64,000 nucleotides of DNA. Source: Salinimicrobium tongyeongense (GTDB lineage Bacteria > Bacteroidota > Bacteroidia > Flavobacteriales > Flavobacteriaceae). Positions within the stretch are counted from its first letter, which is position 1. Each line of letters begins with the position of its first letter. Both the position numbers and the translations under genes were made by a program. Positions 17,173-27,519 of this stretch are shown one piece after another. Location of the stretch: NCBI RefSeq assembly GCF_026109735.1, contig NZ_CP069620.1, positions 930,001 to 994,000 on the forward strand, given 5' to 3'. Below the pieces are notes generated by a model. It made no database searches and was not told where the DNA came from. It saw nothing but the letters and a program-made list of their open reading frames with translations.

Positions 17173-19377
17173 ATGAAAAGATCTATTTTTGAGCCTTTAA
17201 TAATAGCGATTCTATGTATACCCTGCCTTTTGTGGGGTCAGCAAAAGACTGAGGATAACAACTTCCCGTTTACCAATCCGGAACTTTCTACAGAAGAAAG
17301 GGTGCAGGATTTAATCAACCGATTGACTTTAGAGGAAAAAGCCGGACAGATGATGCACGACAGCCCTGCTGTTGAGAGGCTGGGTATTCCTGAGTACAAC
17401 TGGTGGAATGAAGCCCTTCACGGCATTGGAAGATCGGGGGTGGCCACGGTTTTCCCCCAGGCTATAGGCATGGGCGCTACCTTTGACGAAGATCTTATCT
17501 TAAGGGTGGCCACAGCAATTTCGGATGAAGCACGCGCAACTCACAATACAGCAGTAAAAAACGGCTACCGCCGGCAGTACAGCGGACTCACCTTCTGGAC
17601 GCCCAATATCAATATTTTTAGGGACCCGCGTTGGGGAAGAGGCCAGGAAACTTATGGAGAAGATCCCTTTTTGACTGCCAAACTGGGAACCGCCTTTGTA
17701 AAAGGCTTACAGGGAGATCATCCAAAATATCTCAAAACTGCTGCTGCAGCCAAGCACTATGCCGTACACAGCGGCCCCGAAAAACTGAGGCATGAGTTTA
17801 ATGCAGTGGCTTCGCAAAAAGATATGTGGGAAACGTATTTGCCCGCTTTTAAAGCTCTGGTAGATGCAGATGTAGAAACCATCATGTGCGCCTATAACGC
17901 TACCAACGGGGAGCCATGTTGCGCCAATAAATACCTGCTCCAGGAGGTACTGAGGGATCAATGGAACTTCAAGGGGCACGTGGTAAGCGACTGTTGGGCC
18001 CTTGTAGACTTCTACGAAGGCCATAAGGTTGTGGAAACACCGGCAGAAGCAGCTGCAATGGCCGTAAAACACGGCGTTGACCTCAACTGCGGAAGCACCT
18101 ATTACCCCAGCCTGGTCGAGGCAGTTGAAAAAGGGCTGGTCACGGAAGCCGAAGTAGATGAACGCCTGAAGGTACTTCTAAAAACAAAGTTCAATCTTGG
18201 CCTTTTTGACCCTGCAGATGCCAATCCCTACTCCCGGCTTTCCGCAGAAAACCTGAATACTAAAGGACACAGGGCGCTGGCCAGGGAAACAGCACAAAAA
18301 TCGCTGGTGTTGCTAAAGAACAACGGGGCATTACCTCTCAAAAATGACCTTTCCAAGTACTTTGTCACCGGGCCTAATGCCACAAGTATAGAAGTACTAC
18401 TGGGCAATTATCACGGGATAAATCCAGACATGGTGACAATTCTGGAAGGGCTGGCAGGAGCAATAGCACCACAGAGCCAGATGCAGTACAGGCAGGGAAC
18501 TTTGCTCGACCGCCCAAATGCAAATCCGCAGGACTGGGCTTCCCCCAACGCAGCCAACAGTGACGCTACTATAGCAGTTTTGGGAATATCGGGCGTTCTT
18601 GAAGGGGAAGAAGGAGAATCTATTGCTTCCGAAACTTTTGGAGACAGGTTAGATTACAACATTCCGGCCAACCAGATAGACTACCTCAGGAAACTGAATG
18701 AAGCTGCCGGAGAAAATCCTGTAATAGCAGTAATCACCGGAGGAAGCCCCATGAATTTGCAGGAAGTGCACGAACTCGCAGATGCAGTTCTCCTGGTGTG
18801 GTACCCCGGCGAGGAAGGCGGAAACGCGGTGGCCGATGTTATCTTCGGAAAAGTTTCCCCCTCGGGCAGACTGCCCATTACCTTTCCTAAGTCTCTTGCA
18901 GACCTTCCGGCTTATGAAGATTATTCCATGGAAGGGAGAACTTATAAATACATGAACGAAGAGCCTATGTATCCATTTGGGTACGGCCTTAGTTACACCA
19001 ATTTTGATTATTCAGAAATCAAACTTTCAAACAACAGGCTTAAAAAAGGCAAATCTTTAACAGCAAAAGTTAAAGTAACAAATTCAGGAGACAGAAAAGC
19101 AGAAGAAGTTGTTCAGTTATATGTTTCTGACCTTAAAGCTTCGGCAAGAACTCCCAAATCACAACTTTTCGGAATACAAAGGATTGCACTGGAGCCCGGC
19201 GCTTCAAAGGAAGTAGAATTTGAAGTTACTCCGCAGATGATGGAACTTGTTAACAACGAGGGCGAAAGAGTACTGGAATCGGGAGAGTTCAAAATTTATA
19301 TTGGCGGCTCAAGCCCGGGAAAAAGAAGTAATGAACTTGGTAAAACTTTAAAGGAAGCCGAATTTCGATTAAGGTAA
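17173..19377 (+). CDS. GH3 beta-xylosidase
   Basis: I choose ATG 17173 because it begins a clear signal peptide (MKRSIFEPLIIAILCIPCLLWGQ); an upstream ATG at 17116 adds a non-signal leader. The mature protein of about 710 residues has the GH3 N-terminal barrel, with nucleophile Asp in HVVSDCWALVDF and substrate motif PNINIFRDPRWGRGQETYGEDP. The GH3 C-domain (LVWYPGEEGGNAVADVIFG) and a fibronectin-III-like domain (ARTPKSQLFGIQRI) follow. It hydrolyses xylo-oligosaccharides to xylose, probably in the periplasm. It is followed by uxaC after 18 bp and controlled by the adjacent operator. Confidence 0.93.
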   Translation: MKRSIFEPLIIAILCIPCLLWGQQKTEDNNFPFTNPELSTEERVQDLINRLTLEEKAGQMMHDSPAVERLGIPEYNWWNEALHGIGRSGVATVFPQAIGMGATFDEDLILRVATAISDEARATHNTAVKNGYRRQYSGLTFWTPNINIFRDPRWGRGQETYGEDPFLTAKLGTAFVKGLQGDHPKYLKTAAAAKHYAVHSGPEKLRHEFNAVASQKDMWETYLPAFKALVDADVETIMCAYNATNGEPCCANKYLLQEVLRDQWNFKGHVVSDCWALVDFYEGHKVVETPAEAAAMAVKHGVDLNCGSTYYPSLVEAVEKGLVTEAEVDERLKVLLKTKFNLGLFDPADANPYSRLSAENLNTKGHRALARETAQKSLVLLKNNGALPLKNDLSKYFVTGPNATSIEVLLGNYHGINPDMVTILEGLAGAIAPQSQMQYRQGTLLDRPNANPQDWASPNAANSDATIAVLGISGVLEGEEGESIASETFGDRLDYNIPANQIDYLRKLNEAAGENPVIAVITGGSPMNLQEVHELADAVLLVWYPGEEGGNAVADVIFGKVSPSGRLPITFPKSLADLPAYEDYSMEGRTYKYMNEEPMYPFGYGLSYTNFDYSEIKLSNNRLKKGKSLTAKVKVTNSGDRKAEEVVQLYVSDLKASARTPKSQLFGIQRIALEPGASKEVEFEVTPQMMELVNNEGERVLESGEFKIYIGGSSPGKRSNELGKTLKEAEFRLR

Positions 19378-19395
19378 TTCCACAAGACAATTAAA

Positions 19396-20793
19396 ATGAA
19401 GAATTTTATAGACGAGAACTTTCTCCTGGAGACCGAATATGCCAGGAAATTATACCACGAGAAAGCAAAATTTTTGCCCCTTATAGATTACCACTGCCAC
19501 CTTTCGGCAAAAGACATTGCCGAAAACCGCATTTTTGAGAACCTTACGCAACTCTGGATAGCAGGCGATCACTATAAATGGCGGGCCATGAGAGCCCTGG
19601 GCATAGAAGAAAAATACATTACGGGAAAGGCAGGTGATAAAGAGAAATTTCAGAAGTGGGCCGAGACTATTCCCTACACGCTCATGAACCCGTTGTATCA
19701 CTGGACACATTTGGAGCTGAAGAGGTATTTTGGGATTGACGAACTTCTGGATCCTTCAAACGCCGGAAAAATTTATGATCAATGCAACAAACTGATCTCC
19801 ACCCCCGAATTTTCGGTACGCAACCTACTACGTAAAATGAATGTGGAAGTGGTTTGCACCACAGATGACCCAGCAGATGAACTTGAGCATCACCAGAAAA
19901 TTGCAGAGGAAAACTTTGAAATTAAAATCCTGCCCACGTTTAGGCCCGATAAATTTTTGGGAATTGAACAAGAAGATTTCAACGATTACCTGAACAAAAT
20001 TTCAGAACAGACCGGCATTGGGATTACAGATTTCCAGACATTACTCGACGCGGCAAATAGCAGGGTAAGCTATTTTCATGATAATGGCTGCCGTCTTTCT
20101 GACCACGGTTTGGACTGTGCCTGTGCTGAAGATTTTACCGAAGAAGAGATCAACAACATCCTCAAGAAGAAATTTGCCGGGGAGCAACCCACCCCCGCTG
20201 AAGTTTTAGTTTACAAATCGGCGCTAATGCATCACCTGGGAAAGATGTATGCTGAAAGGAACTGGACCATGCAGTTACATCTTGGCCCTATTCGCAACAC
20301 CAATACCAAAATGCTGGAACAACTGGGTGCAGACGCCGGGGTTGACAGCATTGGAGATTTTCAACAGGCAAAGCCCCTGGCCAGGTATCTAGATTCCCTG
20401 AACAGGCTGGATTCCCTGCCTAAGACTATCCTGTATAACGTAAACCCTTCAGAAAATGAAGTAATGGCGACAATGGCCGGAAATTTCATGGGTGACACCC
20501 AAAAAGGAAAGATACAGCACGGCTCGGCCTGGTGGTTCCTGGATCAAAAAGACGGCATTGAGAAGCAGTTAACCACGATCTCAAATATGGGGCTTATAAG
20601 CTGCTTTGTGGGGATGTTAACTGACAGCAGGAGTTTTCTTTCCTTCCCGAGGCATGAATACTTCAGAAGGATTTTATGCAACTATTTTGGCAATGCCATT
20701 CAAAAAAGAGAATTACCCGAAGACCTTGAATGGACCGGAAAGATTATTCAGGATATTTGCTACTACAACGCAAAAGAATATTTTAATTTTTAG
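19396..20793 (+). CDS. uxaC: Glucuronate isomerase
   Basis: This 465-residue enzyme isomerises D-glucuronate to D-fructuronate, the first cytosolic step for the uronate side chains of xylan. It shows the amidohydrolase-like metal motif DYHCHLS near residue 31, the family block VEVVCTTDDPADELEHH, and the C-terminal GLISCFVGMLTDSRSFLSFPRHEYFRR signature. Length is normal for UxaC. It is in an operon with GH3, while the next pathway genes (SDR, uxuA) are in the divergent operon. Confidence 0.96.
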   Translation: MKNFIDENFLLETEYARKLYHEKAKFLPLIDYHCHLSAKDIAENRIFENLTQLWIAGDHYKWRAMRALGIEEKYITGKAGDKEKFQKWAETIPYTLMNPLYHWTHLELKRYFGIDELLDPSNAGKIYDQCNKLISTPEFSVRNLLRKMNVEVVCTTDDPADELEHHQKIAEENFEIKILPTFRPDKFLGIEQEDFNDYLNKISEQTGIGITDFQTLLDAANSRVSYFHDNGCRLSDHGLDCACAEDFTEEEINNILKKKFAGEQPTPAEVLVYKSALMHHLGKMYAERNWTMQLHLGPIRNTNTKMLEQLGADAGVDSIGDFQQAKPLARYLDSLNRLDSLPKTILYNVNPSENEVMATMAGNFMGDTQKGKIQHGSAWWFLDQKDGIEKQLTTISNMGLISCFVGMLTDSRSFLSFPRHEYFRRILCNYFGNAIQKRELPEDLEWTGKIIQDICYYNAKEYFNF

Positions 20794-20853
20794 AATTCCC
20801 GGAGCAGGATTTGAACCCAACATTTAACAAATAAAAACCTCAAAAGTGAAGGG

Positions 20854-21882
20854 CTAAGGCAGCCTTTTGCTCGAATCGCGAACAATGACCTCGGTATCCA
20901 GCATGGTAATTTCAGACACGCTGGAGCCGAGGTTTTCTTTTGAATGTTCTAGAATTCTCAAGGCCGAAATTTCCCCCATTCGCCTTGCAGGATGGGAAAT
21001 AGTAGATAATGCAGGCTCAATAATAGAAGCCACAGGATCATCATTAAACCCAATAATTGCCAGTTCTTCAGGTATTTTTATCCCTTTTTGCCTGGCACAG
21101 CGAATGGCACTCACGGCTGAACTGTCGTTTGAAGAGAAAATACCATCGGGCGGATTGGACATGTTCAGTAGTTTTTCAGTGGCCTCCCAGCCTTCCGCAG
21201 AACTCATGGTTTTAAGATTAAAAACCAGGCTCTCATCAACTTCAAGTCCGTTTTCTAAAAGGGCATCAAAATATCCCTTTTTTCGCATGTTATAAACATT
21301 CACATGTGGCGCACCGGCAAAATGGGCAATCCTTTTACACCCCTGTTCAATAAGGTGTTTTGTGGCGCGATACCCCGCAGCGTAATTATCGATGACCACA
21401 CGATAGGAATTGAATTCTTTTGGCACCCGGTCTACAAAAACAACCGGGATATTCTTGTCGAGAAACTGCTTAAAATGAGAGGTATCTGTAGTTTCCATGG
21501 CAAGTGAGGCAATCACCCCGCCTACCCGGCTATCATATAAGGCTTTGGCATTCCTCACTTCATTCTCATAGCTTTCGTTAGACTGACTTATGAGCACGTT
21601 GTAATTAGCTTTACGCGCCGCATCTTCAATACCGCTTATAAGAGTGGACATAAAAGGGCTGTTGATGCGGGCAATTAGAATACCTATAGTCTTGCTTTTG
21701 TTACTCCGCAGGGAGGCTGCAATGGAATTTGGCCTGTACCCCATCCTTTTGGCTGCCTTCTGAATTTCCCTGGTGGTTTTTTTCCCTATACTTTTGTGGT
21801 TGTTCAAAGCGCGGGAAACGGTAGAAGGGGAAAAATTCAGCTCTTTGGCCAAATCATAGATAGTCACTTCTTTTTTCTTCAT
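20854..21882 (-). CDS. LacI-family transcriptional regulator
   Basis: The protein has 342 residues. The N-terminal LacI helix-turn-helix (VTIYDLAKELNFSPSTVSRALNN) and hinge helix (NSIAASLRSNKSKTIG) are followed by a periplasmic-binding-like sensor domain. It converges with uxaC. The two identical PurR/LacI-type operators near GH67/GH3 and susC are its likely targets. A xylan-derived sugar or uronate is the probable effector, by inference. A TATATTTG -7 element lies at 21938-21931, with a TTGCGCAA palindrome (21946-21953) just upstream that could serve autoregulation. Confidence 0.93.
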   Translation of the reverse strand: MKKKEVTIYDLAKELNFSPSTVSRALNNHKSIGKKTTREIQKAAKRMGYRPNSIAASLRSNKSKTIGILIARINSPFMSTLISGIEDAARKANYNVLISQSNESYENEVRNAKALYDSRVGGVIASLAMETTDTSHFKQFLDKNIPVVFVDRVPKEFNSYRVVIDNYAAGYRATKHLIEQGCKRIAHFAGAPHVNVYNMRKKGYFDALLENGLEVDESLVFNLKTMSSAEGWEATEKLLNMSNPPDGIFSSNDSSAVSAIRCARQKGIKIPEELAIIGFNDDPVASIIEPALSTISHPARRMGEISALRILEHSKENLGSSVSEITMLDTEVIVRDSSKRLP

Positions 21883-21930
21883 GGAATACAGCTTGGAAAT
21901 AACAACAGCCGGTTATTTTGCAGATACCAG

Positions 21931-21953
21931 CAAATATAAATAAACTTGCGCAA
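21931..21953 (-). promoter_or_regulatory. Putative promoter of the lacI-type gene with TTGCGCAA palindrome
   Basis: TATATTTG (21938-21931) fits TAnnTTTG exactly on the minus strand. The palindrome TTGCGCAA at 21946-21953 contains operator-like half sites and lies just upstream. I see no good -33 TTG at normal spacing. Confidence 0.45.
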
Positions 21954-21985
21954 CTACAGCCTTATTTGTTTGATTATCTGCTATA

Positions 21986-22705
21986 TTAAAACTCGAAATT
22001 AAAACCTTTTTCGGTGAGTTTCTGATAGGTTTTATGATCGAATTTATAGAGTTTGGCAGCCCGGTGGGAAACATCTTTCTGCTTCTCGTTGATATCGACC
22101 AAAAGCTTCATTCTCAAAAATTTTCTTCGGAAGTTTGGCTTGTCCATCTCCACATTCAGAATCTCCTGATATAGCTGCATGAGCTGAAGGAGGGTAAATT
22201 TTTCGGGCAGAAGGTTAAATCCTATTGGTGCCTGTCGCACCCTTTTCCGAAGGTTCCGGATGCTATAATCAAGGATTTGGGTGTGATCATAAATTAATTC
22301 GGGCACATCTTTAATTTTGAACCACTTTGCTTCCGAAGCAGTAAAACCGGCCTTTACGCTGTAATCTTCACGTTTTACAAGGGCGTAATAGCCTACGGTG
22401 ATCACCCGGCCCAAGGGGAAACGATCTGGCTCTCCAAAAGCTTTAAGCTGCTCCAGGTAGATATTGTCTAGCCCCGTTAATTCCCTTAAAAGCCGGTGAG
22501 CCGCTGCATCTATACTTTCTACCTCCTGGATCCAGCCTCCCGGCAAACCCCACTTTCCTTTACTTATCCCTTTTGCATGCTTTACAAGAAGCACCTCCAA
22601 ACTGCCATTTTCGAAACCGAAAATAGTACAGTCAATAGTTATTGAACTCATAACTGATGTTGAAATCAATTCTCCGGTTTCGATATCCAATAATTCTTTC
22701 TTCAT
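21986..22705 (-). CDS. Nudix-domain transcriptional regulator (NrtR/AraR/XylR-like)
   Basis: This 239-residue protein has an N-terminal Nudix fold (LLVKHAKGISKGKWGLPGGW) and a C-terminal winged-helix-like domain ending near the stop. The Nudix box is degenerate: after GWIQEVE-x7 it reads RLLREL where REUxEE is expected, so hydrolase activity is unlikely and ligand sensing is more plausible. Nudix-type regulators of pentose catabolism are known in Bacteroidota. It is divergent from the xylose symporter operon and shares a 158-bp promoter region containing an inverted repeat at 22787-22807, its likely operator. Xylose is the inferred effector. Confidence 0.85.
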   Translation of the reverse strand: MKKELLDIETGELISTSVMSSITIDCTIFGFENGSLEVLLVKHAKGISKGKWGLPGGWIQEVESIDAAAHRLLRELTGLDNIYLEQLKAFGEPDRFPLGRVITVGYYALVKREDYSVKAGFTASEAKWFKIKDVPELIYDHTQILDYSIRNLRKRVRQAPIGFNLLPEKFTLLQLMQLYQEILNVEMDKPNFRRKFLRMKLLVDINEKQKDVSHRAAKLYKFDHKTYQKLTEKGFNFEF

Positions 22706-22786
22706 TGTTGTTACAGAGCTTCTTGTTTACTACTGTATTACGGGAGCTGGCCAGCCACAGAAGTAAATTTTAAGAATATTTTAATA

Positions 22787-22807
22787 TTAGCAGTAAATAA
22801 TTGCTAA
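22787..22807. promoter_or_regulatory. Inverted repeat, candidate operator of the Nudix regulator
   Basis: TTAGCA-N9-TGCTAA is a perfect 6-bp inverted repeat with centres about 15 bp apart. It overlaps the putative -33 TTG (22801-22803) of the xylose symporter promoter, so bound regulator would block polymerase. A similar but less symmetric sequence, TTAGCAGATAAAGC, lies near 32769, upstream of a GH43 gene. Confidence 0.6.
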
Positions 22808-22831
22808 AGTAAAAATTAATATTTAAACTTG
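22801..22831 (+). promoter_or_regulatory. Putative promoter of the xylose transport/catabolism operon
   Basis: TTG at 22801-22803 is followed after 20 bp by TAAACTTG at 22824-22831, one mismatch from TAnnTTTG. The start codon is 32 bp downstream of the box. Confidence 0.5.
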
Positions 22832-22863
22832 TAGTCAATTAAACCATAAGATATCCAAATAAG

Positions 22864-24471
22864 ATGGCCACAACCCACACAAGTAAATCAAGCGTTTATC
22901 TTATCACCATAGTAGCCAGTTTAGGAGGCCTGTTATTCGGCTATGATACTGCGGTGATATCTGGAGCCGTAGGCGCTCTCGAAAATTTCTTTATCACTTC
23001 TCTCGAAAACAGTCCTTCATTTGCTGAAGACACGATCTTTCAGTTCAAGGTTACCATAAGTCTGTGTATATTGGCGATAGGTGTATTGTTTGCAGACTTT
23101 ATTCTCAAGTTCTTCAGGAAGAACAAAGCCTATGCAATAATTGCAGGAATTTTGATCTTTGGGGGCGCTATTTTTTATTTCCAGTTCCTCACACTACCTA
23201 ATGTACTTACCGAAAACCTCAGGAACTCAATTCTGGGATTTATGGTAAGTAGCGCCCTTGTAGGATGTATTATAGGGGCTTCACTGGGAGACAATGTTGC
23301 AAATACCATTGGCCGCAGGAACGGATTGATCATTGCAGCCCTGTTGTTCCTAATTTCTGCCATTGGTTCTTCCTATCCCGAAGCCATGAACATCTTTCCC
23401 GGTAACGATCTTACTGCATTTATTATTTACAGGATTGTTGGAGGTATAGGGGTAGGACTGGCAAGTATGCTTGCACCAATGTACATAGCCGAAATGGCAC
23501 CTGCCAACATCAGGGGGCAACTCGTTTCTTTTAACCAGTTCGCAATCGTTACAGGAATGCTGGTGGTTTATTTTGTAAACTACTTTATTGTTAGCGGACA
23601 AACAGAATTATGGATCAATGAAACCGGATGGAGGTATATGTTCCTTTCTGAAGGCATCCCCGCTTTACTCTTCCTGCTCTTCTTATTCTTTGTGCCTAAA
23701 ACCCCAAGGTTCCAGACCATGAAAGGCAATGAGGCAGACGCTATGAAGGTGCTCACCAGGTTAAACGGCCCGGAAACGGCAACCCGAATTCTGGCTGAAA
23801 TTAAAGCTTCTTTTGGCCGCACAAAATCGCACTGGCTGTCTTTTGGCTGGGGCGTGGTAATTATAGGGATCCTTCTCTCTGTTTTCCAACAGTTTGTGGG
23901 AATCAACGTGGTGCTGTATTACGCTCCCGAAATCTTTAGGGGTATGGGAATGGAAACAGATGCTTCCATGCTTCAAACCATTATTGTGGGAGCTATAAAC
24001 ATGCTGTTTACTGTGCTTGCCATAATGACCGTAGACAATTTTGGAAGGAAGAAATTGATGATGATAGGTAGTGCCGTGATGGCTGTAGCCATGGTAGGCC
24101 TCGGTTTTGCGCTATACACCGAAACTGAAGGCCTTATCGCCCTCCTGCTCATGCTGCTGTATATTGCTGCCTTCGCCATGTCTTGGGGACCGGTAACCTG
24201 GGTACTGCTTTCAGAAATTTTCCCAAACAAGATTCGAGGGGTAATGGCCGTTGCCGTTGCCATACAATGGCTTGCAAACCTTATGGTTTCCTGGACTTTC
24301 CCAATGATGAACAACAATTCGGCTCTTGTAGAGCATTTTAACCACGGTTTCTCTTACTGGATCTATGGTATTATGGCCTTCCTCTCTTTACTTTTTATCT
24401 GGAAGTTTGTTCCAGAGACCAAAGGAAGAACCCTGGAAGATATGGAAGAACTCTGGCTTAAGAAAAAATAA
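22864..24471 (+). CDS. xylE: MFS sugar porter, probable D-xylose:H+ symporter
   Basis: This 535-residue inner-membrane transporter has about 12 transmembrane helices. Sugar-porter signatures are present: GLLFGYDTAVISGAVGAL, DxxGRR-type loop in NTIGRRNGL, QQFVGINVVLYYAP and VPETKGRTLEDMEELW. The N-terminal half has an insertion of about 50 residues with extra hydrophobic segments (95-120), as in several Bacteroidota XylE homologues. It leads the operon with xylulokinase and xylose isomerase. Specificity for xylose is inferred from this context. Confidence 0.88.
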   Translation: MATTHTSKSSVYLITIVASLGGLLFGYDTAVISGAVGALENFFITSLENSPSFAEDTIFQFKVTISLCILAIGVLFADFILKFFRKNKAYAIIAGILIFGGAIFYFQFLTLPNVLTENLRNSILGFMVSSALVGCIIGASLGDNVANTIGRRNGLIIAALLFLISAIGSSYPEAMNIFPGNDLTAFIIYRIVGGIGVGLASMLAPMYIAEMAPANIRGQLVSFNQFAIVTGMLVVYFVNYFIVSGQTELWINETGWRYMFLSEGIPALLFLLFLFFVPKTPRFQTMKGNEADAMKVLTRLNGPETATRILAEIKASFGRTKSHWLSFGWGVVIIGILLSVFQQFVGINVVLYYAPEIFRGMGMETDASMLQTIIVGAINMLFTVLAIMTVDNFGRKKLMMIGSAVMAVAMVGLGFALYTETEGLIALLLMLLYIAAFAMSWGPVTWVLLSEIFPNKIRGVMAVAVAIQWLANLMVSWTFPMMNNNSALVEHFNHGFSYWIYGIMAFLSLLFIWKFVPETKGRTLEDMEELWLKKK

Positions 24472-24477
24472 ACATTT

Positions 24478-25974
24478 ATGCACTTTTTAGGAATAGACTT
24501 AGGTAGTTCTTCGATAAAACTATCTATACTGGATGCAGAAAAAGGTGAGACCTTATGCGCTGTTACTGCTCCCGATTTTGAAATGGAAATGAAAGCCCCA
24601 AAGTTTGGATGGGCAGAACAGGACCCAAACAGCTGGTGGCAATATTTACAACAAGGGCTGGCCAAACTGAAAAGCCAGTACACTTATGACCTGAAGCAAA
24701 TCAAAGGAATTGGGATTGCTTACCAAATGCACGGGCTGGTTATTACCGATGAAAACCTTGAGCCCGTAAGGCCTTCAATAATATGGTGCGACAGTAGGGC
24801 TGCAGCAGTAGGTCATGAAGCATACAAGGCCATAGGTGAAAAGTACTGCAACCAAAAGATCTTAGGCAGCCCCGGCAACTTTACCGCCTCAAAACTGAGT
24901 TGGGTTAAACAGAATGAACCACAGGTATACGCCCAGGCAAAATACATGATGCTGCCGGGAGACTTCCTGGCAGCCAAACTTACCAGTACCCCGCAAACCA
25001 CATCATCAGGCTTGTCTGAAGCTGCCCTTTGGGACTTCCCTGAAAGCCGATTGGCTACAGAAATATTGGAAAAGATGGGGCTAGACAGGGATCTGGTACC
25101 ACAAATTGTTCCCACTTTTGGCGAGCAGGCTGTAATTGATCCTGAAGTAGCGAACCAGCTGGGACTAAATAAAGATGTTAAGATCACCTATCGCGCAGGA
25201 GATCAACCTAACAACGCACTTTCACTGAATGTGCTTAATCCCGGCGAGATAGCCACCACAGCGGGAACTTCGGCTGTTATATATGCGGTGACCAACAAAG
25301 ATATCTATGATGAAGAAAGCCGTGTAAACACTTTTCTTCACGTTAGCAACACCGAAGATGAAAAGAGAAACGGACTTCTGGGAATTATAAATGGCTCCGG
25401 AATATTGTACCAGTGGTTAAGAAAAATAATGTCTGTGGGAAGCAGGGAACTTATTTCTTATGATCTTCTTAATGCTGAAGCTGCAAAAGCAAAACCCGGC
25501 AGTGAAGACCTTCGATTCTATCCCTTTGGCAACGGAGTGGAACGAATTTTTAAGAACCGCCAGGCAAATTCGGGAATTGAGAACCTCAACTTTAATATTC
25601 ATCAACCTCCTCACCTGGTGCGTTCGGCCTGTGAGGGAATTGTTTTTGCCATGAACTATGGCTTTGACGTAATAAAATCTTTAGGAACTTCAGGAGAGAT
25701 CGTGCGGGCAGGAAAAGGAAATCTTTTTTTAAGCCCGGTATTTAGAGAGATCTTCTGCAACACCACCCAGGCACAACTGGAACTTTACAACACCTCGGGA
25801 GCTGAGGGTGCCGCTCGTGGTGCCGCCTATGGTTTTGGCTACTACAAAAATTTGAAAGAAGCCTTTCAAAACCTACAACGCCTGGAATGCCTGGAGCCAC
25901 AAAAGGATCTCTCAGATCAATATGAGGAAATCTACGGAAAATGGAAAAGCAACATTAAAACTGAAAAAGAGTAA
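24478..25974 (+). CDS. xylB: Xylulokinase
   Basis: This 498-residue FGGY-family kinase phosphorylates D-xylulose. It shows the N-terminal phosphate loop [15 protein letters not shown], the [24 protein letters not shown] block typical of xylulokinases, the second ATP loop [10 protein letters not shown], and a C-terminal [18 protein letters not shown] segment. It is tightly packed after the symporter (6 bp) and before xylose isomerase (2 bp). Confidence 0.95.
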   Translation: MHFLGIDLGSSSIKLSILDAEKGETLCAVTAPDFEMEMKAPKFGWAEQDPNSWWQYLQQGLAKLKSQYTYDLKQIKGIGIAYQMHGLVITDENLEPVRPSIIWCDSRAAAVGHEAYKAIGEKYCNQKILGSPGNFTASKLSWVKQNEPQVYAQAKYMMLPGDFLAAKLTSTPQTTSSGLSEAALWDFPESRLATEILEKMGLDRDLVPQIVPTFGEQAVIDPEVANQLGLNKDVKITYRAGDQPNNALSLNVLNPGEIATTAGTSAVIYAVTNKDIYDEESRVNTFLHVSNTEDEKRNGLLGIINGSGILYQWLRKIMSVGSRELISYDLLNAEAAKAKPGSEDLRFYPFGNGVERIFKNRQANSGIENLNFNIHQPPHLVRSACEGIVFAMNYGFDVIKSLGTSGEIVRAGKGNLFLSPVFREIFCNTTQAQLELYNTSGAEGAARGAAYGFGYYKNLKEAFQNLQRLECLEPQKDLSDQYEEIYGKWKSNIKTEKE

Positions 25975-25976
25975 AT

Positions 25977-27290
25977 ATGGAATCAAAATTTTTCAAAAAC
26001 ATCGACAAGATCAAATTTGAAGGCAGAGAGAGTGACAATCCTCTTGCTTTCAAATGGTATGACGAGAATAAAGTAGTAGCAGGAAAAACCCTTAAAGAAC
26101 ACCTAAGGTTTGCTACAGCTTACTGGCATACTTTTAACAATACAGGAAGTGACCCTTTTGGGCCTGGTACAGAAACATTTGCATGGGACAAAAGCGATGA
26201 CCCCATCACCCGGGCAAAAGATAAAATGGATGCTGCTTTTGAATTCATGAGCAAACTGGGAACTCCTTACTACTGTTTTCACGATGTAGACGTGGTTGAC
26301 GAAGCTCCCAGCCTTGCCGAGTTTGAAAACAGGCTTCAAACCATGGTTGAATATGCCAAACAGAAGCAAAAAGAAACAGGAATAAAACTGCTTTGGGGTA
26401 CTTCAAACCTCTTTAGCAACCCGCGTTACATGAACGGTGCGGCAACTAACCCAAACTTTGATGTTCTTGCCTATGCAGGTGCCCAGGCCAAGATCGCCCT
26501 TGATGCTACCATTGCACTTGGAGGTGAGAATTATGTATTCTGGGGAGGAAGGGAAGGATATATGAGCCTTCTCAACACCGATATGAAAAGGGAGCTTGAC
26601 CACCTAGGCAGATTTTTGAATACCTGTAAAGATTACGCCCGCAAACAAGGGTTTAAAGGTAATTTCTTTATTGAGCCAAAACCCATGGAGCCTACCAAGC
26701 ATCAATACGACTATGATGCTGCAACATCTCTGCATTTTATCAAACAGTACAACCTGCAAAACGATTTCAAACTAAATCTTGAAGTGAACCATGCAACCCT
26801 GGCAGGGCATACCTTTGAACATGAACTTCAGGTAGCTGTAGACGCAGGAATGCTGGGAAGTATAGATGCCAACAGAGGGGACTATCAAAACGGATGGGAT
26901 ACAGACCAGTTCCCTATAGACCTTTTTGAGATCACCCAGGCCATGCTGATCATTCTTGAAGGTGGCGGAATCCAGGGCGGTGGAATCAATTTTGACGCAA
27001 AAGTAAGGCGTAATTCAACCGATCTTGAAGATAAATTCATTGCTCATGTCGCAGGAATGGATGTATTTGCACGAGGTCTTATTTGCGCTAATAATGTGCT
27101 TGAAAATACAAAGTATAAGCAGATCAGAAAAGACCGGTACGCTTCCTTTGATTCGGGTAACGGGGCAAAATTTGAAAACGGAGAACTTTCTCTTGAAGAC
27201 CTTAGCAAAATTGCTCGTGAAAACGGAGAACCAAAACAAATTAGCGGAAAGCAGGAATTGCTTGAGCAGATCATTGCCAACTCCTACTAG
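25977..27290 (+). CDS. xylA: Xylose isomerase
   Basis: This 437-residue class II enzyme converts D-xylose to D-xylulose. Family motifs are [12 protein letters not shown] with the catalytic His, [30 protein letters not shown] with metal-binding Glu, and [17 protein letters not shown]. It is the last gene of the xylE-xylB-xylA operon and is followed by a strong terminator at 27316. Confidence 0.97.
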   Translation: MESKFFKNIDKIKFEGRESDNPLAFKWYDENKVVAGKTLKEHLRFATAYWHTFNNTGSDPFGPGTETFAWDKSDDPITRAKDKMDAAFEFMSKLGTPYYCFHDVDVVDEAPSLAEFENRLQTMVEYAKQKQKETGIKLLWGTSNLFSNPRYMNGAATNPNFDVLAYAGAQAKIALDATIALGGENYVFWGGREGYMSLLNTDMKRELDHLGRFLNTCKDYARKQGFKGNFFIEPKPMEPTKHQYDYDAATSLHFIKQYNLQNDFKLNLEVNHATLAGHTFEHELQVAVDAGMLGSIDANRGDYQNGWDTDQFPIDLFEITQAMLIILEGGGIQGGGINFDAKVRRNSTDLEDKFIAHVAGMDVFARGLICANNVLENTKYKQIRKDRYASFDSGNGAKFENGELSLEDLSKIARENGEPKQISGKQELLEQIIANSY

Positions 27291-27315
27291 AACAGAGCTG
27301 ATATAAGTTTTAAAA

Positions 27316-27345
27316 ACAAGCCGAAACTTCAGGGTTTCGGCTTGT
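27316..27345 (+). terminator. Intrinsic terminator of the xylose operon
   Basis: A perfect 12-bp stem (ACAAGCCGAAAC with GTTTCGGCTTGT) around a 6-nt loop is followed by TTTGTTTT. It lies 25 bp after the xylA stop. Confidence 0.85.
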
Positions 27346-27464
27346 TTTGTTTTAATGAGTTGGTTTATTCAGGTAATATTTTTACCTGGGGTGTCAAAAA
27401 GGGTGAATTTCATCATCATTTTTGCACGATCTTACATTTAGTATTCCCTGAACATCAGGCAAAA

Positions 27465-27497
27465 AAAATTGGCCACTCCGGGGAAGCGACCAATTTT
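27465..27497 (-). terminator. Intrinsic terminator of susCD
   Basis: On the minus strand an AAAATTGG/CCAATTTT stem, extended inward by further pairs including G-U, is followed by a run of Ts. It lies 22 bp past the SusD stop and converges with the xylose operon terminator. Confidence 0.75.
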
Positions 27498-27519
27498 CAC
27501 TAACAAACCAAATTATTAC

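Noticed and set aside
20794-20820. T-arm-like sequence on the minus strand (GGGTTCAAATCCTGCTCCGGGA), possible tRNA remnant or att site
   Set aside because: The T stem is mispaired at its base and no matching 5' acceptor, D arm or anticodon arm is present; there is no integrase nearby.
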